Assembly: GCF_003856975.1 (NCBI RefSeq)
Contig: NZ_CP033107.1
Span: 1,922,001-1,986,000, forward strand
DNA length: 64,000 bases
Direction: 5' to 3'
DNA from: Plantibacter sp. PA-3-X8
GTDB taxonomy: Bacteria; Actinomycetota; Actinomycetes; Actinomycetales; Microbacteriaceae
Within the stretch, counting starts at the first letter, position 1; every line of letters begins with the position of its first letter. The position numbers and the translations under genes are program-made. Below the pieces are notes generated by a model that saw only the letters and a program-made list of their open reading frames with translations, did no database searches and was not told the DNA's origin. Positions 56,897 to 64,000 of the stretch are shown here, piece by piece.

Positions 56897-57603
56897 GCGA
56901 AGACAACAAGCAGCAGCAAGAGCCTGTGGCGACCGTGGCCGAGGCCCCGGTCGAGACCGCGGCATCGACGGCGCCCACCGGCGACCGCGAGCCGCGCGAG
57001 GCGCGCCGCGGAGGCCGCGAGCGCAACCCCAACCGCGACCGCGGTAGCCGCGACAGCGACAAGAGCCAGTTCCTGGAGCGCGTCGTGACCATCAACCGTG
57101 TCTCGAAGGTCGTGAAGGGTGGTCGTCGCTTCAGCTTCACCGCCCTCGTGGTCGTCGGTGACGGCAACGGCATGGTCGGCGTCGGCTACGGCAAGGCTCG
57201 CGAAGTCCCGCTCGCGATCGCGAAGGGCGTCGAAGAGGCGAAGAAGAACTTCTTCCGCGTCCCGCGCGTCGGCTCGACCATCCCGCACCCCACCCAGGGT
57301 GAGGCAGCAGCCGGTGTGGTGCTCCTGCGCCCCGCCGCCGCTGGTACCGGTGTCATCGCCGGTGGTCCCGTCCGCGCCGTCCTCGAGTGCGCCGGCATCC
57401 ACGACGTGCTGAGCAAGTCGCTCGGTTCGTCCAACACGATCAACATCGTCCACGCGACCGTCACGGCGCTGAAGCAGCTCGAGGAACCTCGTGCCGTTGC
57501 AGCCCGTCGTGGTCTCGAGTTCGACCAGGTCGCTCCGGCCCGCCTGCTCCGTGCAGAGGCAGAGGCCGTTCAGGCGGCCGCTGCTGCGAAGGTAGGTGCC
57601 TGA
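56893..57603 (+). CDS. rpsE: 30S ribosomal protein S5, with N-terminal extension
   Basis: A 236-aa S5, involved in decoding fidelity. The core starts near residue 57 ([23 protein letters not shown]) after a Glu/Pro/Arg-rich extension. [22 protein letters not shown] and [18 protein letters not shown] are canonical. The start is GTG at 56893, overlapping rplR. Confidence 0.98.
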   Translation: MSEDNKQQQEPVATVAEAPVETAASTAPTGDREPREARRGGRERNPNRDRGSRDSDKSQFLERVVTINRVSKVVKGGRRFSFTALVVVGDGNGMVGVGYGKAREVPLAIAKGVEEAKKNFFRVPRVGSTIPHPTQGEAAAGVVLLRPAAAGTGVIAGGPVRAVLECAGIHDVLSKSLGSSNTINIVHATVTALKQLEEPRAVAARRGLEFDQVAPARLLRAEAEAVQAAAAAKVGA

Positions 57604-57785
57604 TGGCCCAGCTGAGGATCACCCAGATCAAGGGCAGAATTAGTGAGAAGCAGAACCAGCGCGACACGCTTCGCAGCCTGGGTCTCCGTCGCATCGGTGC
57701 TGTCGTCGTCCGCCCGGACAACGCGCAGAACCGCGGCTACGTGAACACTGTTGCTCACCTCGTACAGGTTGAGGAGATCGACTAA
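57603..57785 (+). CDS. rpmD: 50S ribosomal protein L30
   Basis: A 60-aa L30. [36 protein letters not shown] is canonical. The start is the ATG at 57603, overlapping the rpsE TGA by one base; the longer upstream open frame is part of rpsE in another frame. Its TAA shares a base with rplO. Confidence 0.97.
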   Translation: MAQLRITQIKGRISEKQNQRDTLRSLGLRRIGAVVVRPDNAQNRGYVNTVAHLVQVEEID

Positions 57786-58381
57786 TGGCTGAGAAGAACG
57801 AAACCACTGAGGAGAAGGCCCCCAAGGCCGCTGCGAAGGCAGCTCCGAAGACGGCTGCCGCGAAGGCCGAGCCCAAGGCGAAGGCTGCCCCCAAGGCTGC
57901 TGCCGCCAAGAAGCCCGCGAAGGACGAGCCCGCTGAGAAGCGCGAGCAGGTCCTGAAGGTGCACCACCTGCGTCCGGCCGCCGGAGCCAAGAAGTCCCGG
58001 ATGCGCGTCGGCCGTGGTGAGGCGTCCAAGGGTAAGACCGCTGGTCGCGGTACCAAGGGTACGAAGGCGCGTTACAACGTCAAGGTCGGCTTCGAGGGTG
58101 GGCAGATGCCGCTGCACATGCGCACCCCGAAGCTCCGTGGCTTCAAGAACCCCTTCCGCGTCGAGTACCAGGTCGTGAACCTGGAGAAGCTCGCCGAGCT
58201 GTACCCGAAGGGTGGCGACGTCACCACGGTGGACCTCGTCGCCAAGGGTGCCGTCCGGAAGAACGAGAAGGTCAAGGTTCTCGGAAACGGTGACATCTCG
58301 GTTAAGCTGAATGTCGCGGTTGACAAGGTCTCCGGCTCAGCTGAGCAGAAGATCGTGGCAGCCGGGGGCAGCGTCAAGTAG
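57785..58381 (+). CDS. rplO: 50S ribosomal protein L15, with Ala/Lys-rich N-terminal extension
   Basis: A 198-aa L15. The core begins near residue 55 ([38 protein letters not shown]) after a roughly 50-residue Ala/Lys/Glu/Pro extension that makes it longer than the usual 145-150 residues. [20 protein letters not shown] is canonical. A 93-base gap follows before secY. Confidence 0.97.
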   Translation: MAEKNETTEEKAPKAAAKAAPKTAAAKAEPKAKAAPKAAAAKKPAKDEPAEKREQVLKVHHLRPAAGAKKSRMRVGRGEASKGKTAGRGTKGTKARYNVKVGFEGGQMPLHMRTPKLRGFKNPFRVEYQVVNLEKLAELYPKGGDVTTVDLVAKGAVRKNEKVKVLGNGDISVKLNVAVDKVSGSAEQKIVAAGGSVK

Positions 58382-58474
58382 CCCTCGGCCGGCTCCGCAC
58401 AGGAGCTCACTCGGGTGGCCGGCATCATGCCGGTCACCCGGGCCGACCCCGCAACATCTCACAGGAGGCCCCTT

Positions 58475-59799
<1,325 letters not shown>

Positions 59800-59803
<4 letters not shown>

Positions 59804-60405
59804 GCGCGGCCGGCAAGCCCCGTCTGCTCATCGTCGGTCCTCCGGGATCCGGCAAGGGCACGCAGGCGGCCTTCCTCTCGGAGCGCTTCGGCATCCCCGC
59901 GATCTCGACGGGCGACATCTTCCGCGCTCACATCAAGGGCGGCACACCGCTCGGCAAGCAGGTCCAGGAGCTCGTGCGCGGGGGCGGGTACGTTCCCGAC
60001 TCGGTCACCAACGAGATCGTCCGGGGCCGTCTGCACGAGCCTGATGCGATCGACGGATTCCTGCTCGACGGATACCCGCGGACGACCGACCAGGTCGTCG
60101 CGCTGGACGCGCTGCTCGCCGAGAGTGGAGCGAGTCTGGACGCCGTCGTGCTGTTGGAGGCCGACACCGAAGAGGTCGTCGTACGGCTGCTGAAGCGTGC
60201 TGAAGCCGAAGGTCGTCCCGACGACACGGAAGAGGTCATCCGTCACCGGCTGGAGCTCTACGCGCAGGAGACCGCCCCGCTGATCGAGGTCTTCACCGCT
60301 CGTGGACTCGTCGTGGCCGTCGACGGTCTCGGCGAGGTCGCCGAGGTGACCGCGCGGATCGACGCGGCCCTCGCAGCCCGCGGCATCATCGTTCCGGCCG
60401 TCTGA
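59800..60405 (+). CDS. adk: Adenylate kinase (short-LID type)
   Basis: A 201-aa adenylate kinase, converting AMP and ATP to two ADP. The P-loop GPPGSGKGT is at residues 13-21, followed by AISTGDIFR and FLLDGYPRT. The LID is short ([20 protein letters not shown]) and lacks the zinc-binding cysteines, as in most actinobacteria. The start is TTG at 59800, overlapping the secY stop. The secY-adk-map order is the standard one. Confidence 0.96.
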
Positions 60406-60426
60406 CGCACCGACACGTCCACCACG

Positions 60427-61266
60427 GTGTTCCGGAAGTCGATCTACAAGACCCCTGACCAGATCCGCGCCATGATCGCGCCGGGGCTGGCCACCGCGGC
60501 ATCGCTCGATGCGGTTCGCGCGCTCGTCGCCCCCGGGGTGACGACGCTGCAACTCGACGCGGCTGCCGAGGCGGCCATTGTCGCGGCAGGCGGGCACTCC
60601 AACTTCAAGCTCGTCCCCGGCTATCGCCACACGGTCTGCACCTCGGTCAACGAGGACGTGGTCCACGGCATCCCCGGGTCGCGCGTGCTGCAGGCGAGCG
60701 ACATCGTGTCGATCGACAGCGGCGCCGAGATCGACGGCTGGAACGGCGACTCCGCGATGACCATCGTGCTGCCCGATCCCACGCGCCCGGAGCTCGTCAC
60801 CGAGCGCGAGCGGCTCTCTGCGGTGACGGAGGGTTCGCTGTGGGCCGGGATCGCCGAGCTCGCGACCGCCCGACACCTCAACCAGGTCGGTGCCGCGATC
60901 GAGGAGTACGTCGAGGACCACTCACCCGAGGGGAAGCCCTACGGCATCCTCACCGACTACGTCGGGCACGGCATCGGACGCACGATGCACGAGGCGCCAC
61001 CGGTGTTCAACTACCGGGTCCGCCAGCGTGGCCCCGAAGTGAAGCCCGGACTCGTGGTGGCCATCGAACCCATGGTGGTCGCCGGGAGCCCCGACACCTT
61101 CGTCCGCGACGACGAATGGACCGTCGCCACGCTCGACGGTGGTTCGGCTGCCCACTGGGAGCACAGCGTCGCCGTGCATCGCGACGGCATCTGGGTCCTG
61201 ACCGCTCACGACGGCGGGGCCGCGGCCCTCGCCGCGTTCGGCGTCACCCCCGTCCGTCCCGCCTGA
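60427..61266 (+). CDS. map: Methionine aminopeptidase, type I
   Basis: A 279-aa metal-dependent peptidase that removes the initiator methionine. Metal ligands lie in SIDSGA (Asp97), NGDSAM (Asp108), GHGIGRTMHE, AIEPM and WEHSVAV; His80 in VVHGIPG is also conserved. There is no N-terminal zinc-finger extension. The start is GTG at 60427, 21 bases after adk. Confidence 0.96.
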   Translation: MFRKSIYKTPDQIRAMIAPGLATAASLDAVRALVAPGVTTLQLDAAAEAAIVAAGGHSNFKLVPGYRHTVCTSVNEDVVHGIPGSRVLQASDIVSIDSGAEIDGWNGDSAMTIVLPDPTRPELVTERERLSAVTEGSLWAGIAELATARHLNQVGAAIEEYVEDHSPEGKPYGILTDYVGHGIGRTMHEAPPVFNYRVRQRGPEVKPGLVVAIEPMVVAGSPDTFVRDDEWTVATLDGGSAAHWEHSVAVHRDGIWVLTAHDGGAAALAAFGVTPVRPA

Positions 61267-61323
61267 CCGAGCGGCCGCCCGGTCGCCGTCCGGACCTCGC
61301 ACGTCCCGGTAGAGTTGCTCGGC

Positions 61324-62208
61324 ATGAGCGTGCCGATCGTGTTCCTTCTCGACGTCCTCCCTGCGGACACCGTCATCGACGACGCCGACCTCGCGGCCAC
61401 GATCACGCCGGCCGGCGACGGGTCCGGCGTGTTGAGCGTCTTCGACATGGGCCCCGCGCGGGGGGATGGGATCTTCGAGACGATCGGTGTCGTCGGCCGG
61501 CACCCGCAGTCGGTCGAGGCGCACCTCGATCGGCTGACCGAGTCGGCGGCGATCCTCGATCTGCCCGCGCCGAACCACGCACAGTGGCGGCTCGCCATCG
61601 CCCGCGCGGTCGCGGAACTCCCCGCCGTCGATCAGAGCGCCGTCCGACTCGTCGTGACGCGGGGGAGTGGCGGACGCCCGACCGCGTGGATCTCGGCGAC
61701 ACCGGCTGACGGGTTCCCCGAGCGCGAGAACGGCATCGAGGTCGTCCTACTCGACCGAGGCCTCCCGAGCGACGTGCAGGAGCGTTCGCCGTGGCTGCTC
61801 GCCGGTGCCAAGACGCTGTCGTACGCGGTCAACATGGCCGCGCTCCGTGAGGCGCACCGACGTGGAGCGGACGACGTGCTCTTCGTCAGCAGCGACGGCT
61901 TCGTCCTCGAAGGACCCACCTCCACCGTGGTCGTGCGGATCGGCGGCACCTTCGTGACACCGCCTCCGTCGAGTGGCATCCTGCCCGGCACCACGCAGCT
62001 CGCGCTCTGGGCCCGTCTCGAGGAGCAGGGGCTCCCGCACGAGTACCGGATGCTGACACCGGAGGACATGCTCGACGCGGAGGCGGCTTGGCTGCTCTCC
62101 AGCGTCCGACTGGCCGCGCCGGTGCGTGGCGTGGACGGGCGTCCGCTGCCGATGGACGCCGGTCTCACGGCGCAGATCAACGACGCGCTGCGCTCCCGCA
62201 CCGACTGA
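61324..62208 (+). CDS. pabC: Class IV aminotransferase, probable aminodeoxychorismate lyase
   Basis: A 294-aa PLP enzyme of fold type IV. GDGIFET, the PLP lysine in LLAGAKTLSY (Lys163), EAHRRGADDVLFV, GFVLEGPTSTV and SGILPGTT are characteristic. The family includes aminodeoxychorismate lyase, branched-chain aminotransferase and D-amino acid aminotransferase. The size and GDGIFET favour PabC for folate synthesis, but this is not decisive. The start is the ATG at 61324. The gene lies 57 bases after map. Confidence 0.75.
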   Translation: MSVPIVFLLDVLPADTVIDDADLAATITPAGDGSGVLSVFDMGPARGDGIFETIGVVGRHPQSVEAHLDRLTESAAILDLPAPNHAQWRLAIARAVAELPAVDQSAVRLVVTRGSGGRPTAWISATPADGFPERENGIEVVLLDRGLPSDVQERSPWLLAGAKTLSYAVNMAALREAHRRGADDVLFVSSDGFVLEGPTSTVVVRIGGTFVTPPPSSGILPGTTQLALWARLEEQGLPHEYRMLTPEDMLDAEAAWLLSSVRLAAPVRGVDGRPLPMDAGLTAQINDALRSRTD

Positions 62209-62229
62209 CGGGCCCTGGCCGACGTTGAG

Positions 62230-62259
62230 TTGGCGAAACCCGGAAACATAGCATAGAAT
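62230..62259 (+). promoter_or_regulatory. infA promoter candidate
   Basis: TTGGCG (62230-62235) and TAGAAT (62254-62259) are separated by 18 bases in an AT-rich stretch (AACATAGCATAGAATC). The infA start lies about 100 bases downstream. Confidence 0.65.
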
Positions 62260-62357
62260 CGATCTTTGGTGCTTTCTGCATGCCTTCGGCGAGCCGACAT
62301 CCGCACCGCAATCCATCCGCACGACCAGTGCGACTCAACCTGAGCGACAGTGAGGCT

Positions 62358-62579
62358 ATGGCCAAAAAAGACGGCGTCATCGAGATCGAGGGCCAAGTGG
62401 TCGAGGCTCTGCCCAACGCGATGTTCCGCGTTGAGCTGACCAACGGACACAAGGTACTTGCCCACATTTCGGGCAAAATGCGTCAGCACTACATCCGCAT
62501 CCTCCCAGAGGACCGCGTGATCGTGGAACTGACCCCCTACGACCTGACCCGTGGTCGGATCGTCTACCGCTACAAGTAG
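62358..62579 (+). CDS. infA: Translation initiation factor IF-1
   Basis: A 73-aa IF-1 with an OB fold. [42 protein letters not shown] is canonical. The start is the ATG at 62358; the upstream open frame to 62280 is leader sequence. rpmJ follows 80 bases later. Confidence 0.98.
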   Translation: MAKKDGVIEIEGQVVEALPNAMFRVELTNGHKVLAHISGKMRQHYIRILPEDRVIVELTPYDLTRGRIVYRYK

Positions 62580-62597
62580 GTCGCGCTGTAAGTAACG

Positions 62598-62634
62598 GCC
62601 GGACGCGCCGCCACTATCCGGTGGTGGGCCCGGC
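62598..62634 (+). other. Hairpin between infA and rpmJ
   Basis: CCGCCAC (62608-62614) pairs with GTGGTGG (62621-62627), including one G-U pair, and outer GCCGG/CCGGC arms (62598-62602 and 62630-62634) extend it. There is no T run. A processing or attenuation site is possible. Confidence 0.4.
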
Positions 62635-62659
62635 ACGATGACAGCGAAAAGAGAGAACT

Positions 62660-62773
62660 ATGAAGGTCAAGCCCAGCGTCAAGAAGATCTGCGACAAGTG
62701 CAAGGTCATCCGTCGCAACGGCCGCGTCATGGTCATCTGCGAGAACCCGCGCCACAAGCAGCGCCAGGGTTGA
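62660..62773 (+). CDS. rpmJ: 50S ribosomal protein L36 (zinc-binding form)
   Basis: A 37-aa L36, [19 protein letters not shown] through to [11 protein letters not shown]. The zinc ligands C11, C14, C27 and H32 are all present, so this is the zinc-containing form. The start is the ATG at 62660 after AAAAGAGAGAAC. It sits between infA and rpsM as in most Gram-positive bacteria. Confidence 0.97.
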   Translation: MKVKPSVKKICDKCKVIRRNGRVMVICENPRHKQRQG

Positions 62774-62828
62774 TCTCAGAGGATCTGCAGCACGCAGCCC
62801 TGAGCAACACAGCACCACTCCTCTAACG

Positions 62829-62902
62829 GCAGTTCCAGATCCCGCAGCACATCGTGCGCCGCGGGTGACACCTCGGGTCGGAGGCCCGAGCACCGGAACT
62901 GC
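62829..62902 (+). ncRNA. Candidate three-way-junction RNA upstream of rpsM
   Basis: An 8-bp outer stem (GCAGTTCC, 62829-62836, with GGAACTGC, 62895-62902) encloses two hairpins. The first pairs CCCGC (62841-62845) with GCGGG (62861-62865) around an inner GCAC/GTGC stem. The second pairs CTCGGG (62872-62877) with CCCGAG (62885-62890). The whole fold lies in the 162-base rpmJ-rpsM gap, 33 bases before rpsM. It looks like a regulatory leader; no known family was recognised. Confidence 0.5.
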
Positions 62903-62935
62903 TCCACACCTCCACAACTCCTAGGAGAAGCCACC

Positions 62936-63310
62936 ATGGCACGTCTCGCCGGCGTAGACATCCCACGCGACAAGCGCGTGGAAGTTGCACTGACGTACAT
63001 CTACGGTGTTGGCCGCACGCGGTCACTCAAGACCCTCGCCGACACCGGCATCAGCGGAGACATCCGCGTGAAGGATCTCACCGATGACCAGCTGATCGCC
63101 CTGCGCGATTACATCGAGGGCACCTTCAAGGTCGAGGGTGACCTCCGCCGTGAGGTCGCCGCCGACATCCGCCGCAAGGTGGAGATCGGGTCCTACCAGG
63201 GCATCCGTCACCGTCGTGGACTTCCGGTCCGCGGCCAGCGCACCAAGACCAACGCGCGCACCCGCAAGGGCCCGAAGCGCACCGTCGCCGGCAAGAAGAA
63301 GGCTCGCTAG
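62936..63310 (+). CDS. rpsM: 30S ribosomal protein S13
   Basis: A 124-aa S13 of the 30S head. [26 protein letters not shown] and [34 protein letters not shown] are canonical. The ribosome binding site is AGGAGAAG at about 62922-62930. Confidence 0.98.
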   Translation: MARLAGVDIPRDKRVEVALTYIYGVGRTRSLKTLADTGISGDIRVKDLTDDQLIALRDYIEGTFKVEGDLRREVAADIRRKVEIGSYQGIRHRRGLPVRGQRTKTNARTRKGPKRTVAGKKKAR

Positions 63311-63351
63311 GCCCCGCCTAGTCGCCTCGTCATAGGACTCAGGAGATATTC

Positions 63352-63750
63352 ATGGCAGCACCAAAGTCGGCCGTTCGGAAGCCGCGTAAGAAGGAAAAGA
63401 AGAACATCGCCGTGGGCCAGGCCCACATCAAGTCGACGTTCAACAACACGATCGTCTCGATCACCGACCCCTCGGGCGCGGTCATCAGCTGGGCTTCGTC
63501 CGGTGGCGTCGGCTTCAAGGGTTCGCGCAAGTCGACCCCGTTCGCCGCACAGCTCGCCGCCGAGTCGGCTGCGCGTCAGGCGCAGGAGCACGGCATGAAG
63601 AAGGTCGACGTCTTCGTCAAGGGACCCGGCTCCGGCCGCGAGACCGCGATCCGTTCCCTCCAGGCCGCAGGCCTCGAGGTCGGCTCGATCAACGACGTCA
63701 CGCCTCAGGCACACAACGGCTGCCGCCCCCCGAAGCGTCGCCGCGTCTAA
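63352..63750 (+). CDS. rpsK: 30S ribosomal protein S11
   Basis: A 132-aa S11 of the 30S platform. [46 protein letters not shown] and [19 protein letters not shown] are canonical. It starts 41 bases after rpsM. In this organism rpsD does not follow; rpoA is next. Confidence 0.98.
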   Translation: MAAPKSAVRKPRKKEKKNIAVGQAHIKSTFNNTIVSITDPSGAVISWASSGGVGFKGSRKSTPFAAQLAAESAARQAQEHGMKKVDVFVKGPGSGRETAIRSLQAAGLEVGSINDVTPQAHNGCRPPKRRRV

Positions 63751-63769
63751 TTCCTTCGGTTCACCGGCC

Positions 63770-63813
63770 GTGATCCGTCCGTAGCGATCGTCTGATCGCC
63801 GCGGACGGATCAC
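63770..63813 (+). terminator. Hairpin terminator between rpsK and rpoA
   Basis: A 12-bp outer stem (GTGATCCGTCCG, 63770-63781, with 63802-63813) and a 6-bp inner stem (GCGATC/GATCGC) form one long hairpin 20 bases after rpsK. It implies that rpoA has at least partly separate transcription or RNA processing. Confidence 0.65.
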
Positions 63814-63867
63814 GGCATGGTCCTGGTGACCAGGGCCAGCGAACACCATTCACTACCTCGCCAACGC

Positions 63868-63889
63868 AAGTGTCATATAGCGGACACTT
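63868..63889. promoter_or_regulatory. Inverted repeat upstream of rpoA
   Basis: AAGTGTC (63868-63874) and GACACTT (63883-63889) form a perfect 7-bp inverted repeat around ATATAGCG, ending 18 bases before the rpoA GTG. The AT-rich centre contains TATAGC, a possible -10. It may be an operator or a small leader hairpin. Confidence 0.45.
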
Positions 63890-63907
63890 AGCCGAAAGGA
63901 ATCCATA

Positions 63908-64000
63908 GTGCTCATCGCACAGCGCCCTACGCTCACCGAAGAATCCATCTCGGAGTTCCGCAGCCGGTTCATCATCGAGCCGCTCGAGCCAGGCTTCGGG
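63908..64000 (+). CDS. rpoA: DNA-directed RNA polymerase subunit alpha, 3'-truncated
   Basis: The first 31 codons of the alpha subunit, beginning [15 protein letters not shown] and reaching the conserved [11 protein letters not shown] at the window edge. The start is GTG at 63908 after AAAGGA (63895-63900). The gene continues past the window. Confidence 0.97.
   Translation, partial: MLIAQRPTLTEESISEFRSRFIIEPLEPGFG

Overview
The window is chromosomal DNA from a high-GC Gram-positive bacterium (Actinomycetota). The best fit is the family Microbacteriaceae, judged from protein style, frequent GTG/TTG starts, the rpoBC, str, S10, spc and alpha operon order, and the absence of rpsN from the spc operon. 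No genus can be assigned from the sequence alone. Assignments rest on reading motifs and gene order; no database search was run.

Layout. (1) 2-6916: the 3' part of rpoB and all of rpoC, closed by a strong terminator and two further hairpins. (2) 7089-10749: a small membrane protein, a convergent secreted amidase-like protein with a TIG domain, and two multi-pass membrane proteins. (3) 10879-41513: about 30 kb of secretion and signalling genes lying between rpoC and rpsL. It contains an FHA protein, two modules built from WXG100-like proteins, a putative substrate and a lipoprotein, an FHA-FtsK/EccC-EssC ATPase with three P-loops, an EspG-like protein, an alpha/beta-hydrolase candidate effector, a PP2C phosphatase, a second FHA protein, a Ser/Thr kinase with an extracellular FN3-like domain, an FHA-HTH protein, a 1748-aa Ig-like/FN3 surface protein, a MoxR/DUF58/transglutaminase-like trio, and a membrane protein with a Q/G/Y repeat tail. 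(4) 41565-46239: the str operon (rpsL-rpsG-fusA-tuf). (5) 46415-48229: a lone DUF4012 gene. (6) 48305-58381: the S10 and spc ribosomal protein genes. (7) 58475-62208: secY, adk, map and a pabC-like gene. (8) 62230-64000: infA-rpmJ-rpsM-rpsK and the first codons of rpoA.

The most interesting part is region 3, which looks like a reduced or divergent type VII secretion system (T7SS) joined to a kinase/phosphatase/FHA circuit. The usual mycobacterial membrane partners (EccB, EccD, EccE, mycosin) are not recognisable in it. Three of its promoters share the palindrome GGGGAG-NN-CTCCCC, each centred about 31.5 bp upstream of a plausible -10 hexamer. The sites precede the first WXG module, the esxA-like module and the Q/G/Y-tail gene, so they look like a regulon for one activator. 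An FHA-HTH protein in the cluster is a candidate for it. Two substrate-plus-lipoprotein pairs suggest effector-immunity cassettes; one substrate carries a GxSxG hydrolase domain.

The housekeeping operons are ordinary. They carry several candidate RNA structures: a paired leader upstream of rpsL, a long S10 leader, and a possible three-way junction between rpmJ and rpsM. No tRNA, rRNA, insertion sequence, integrase or CRISPR array was seen.
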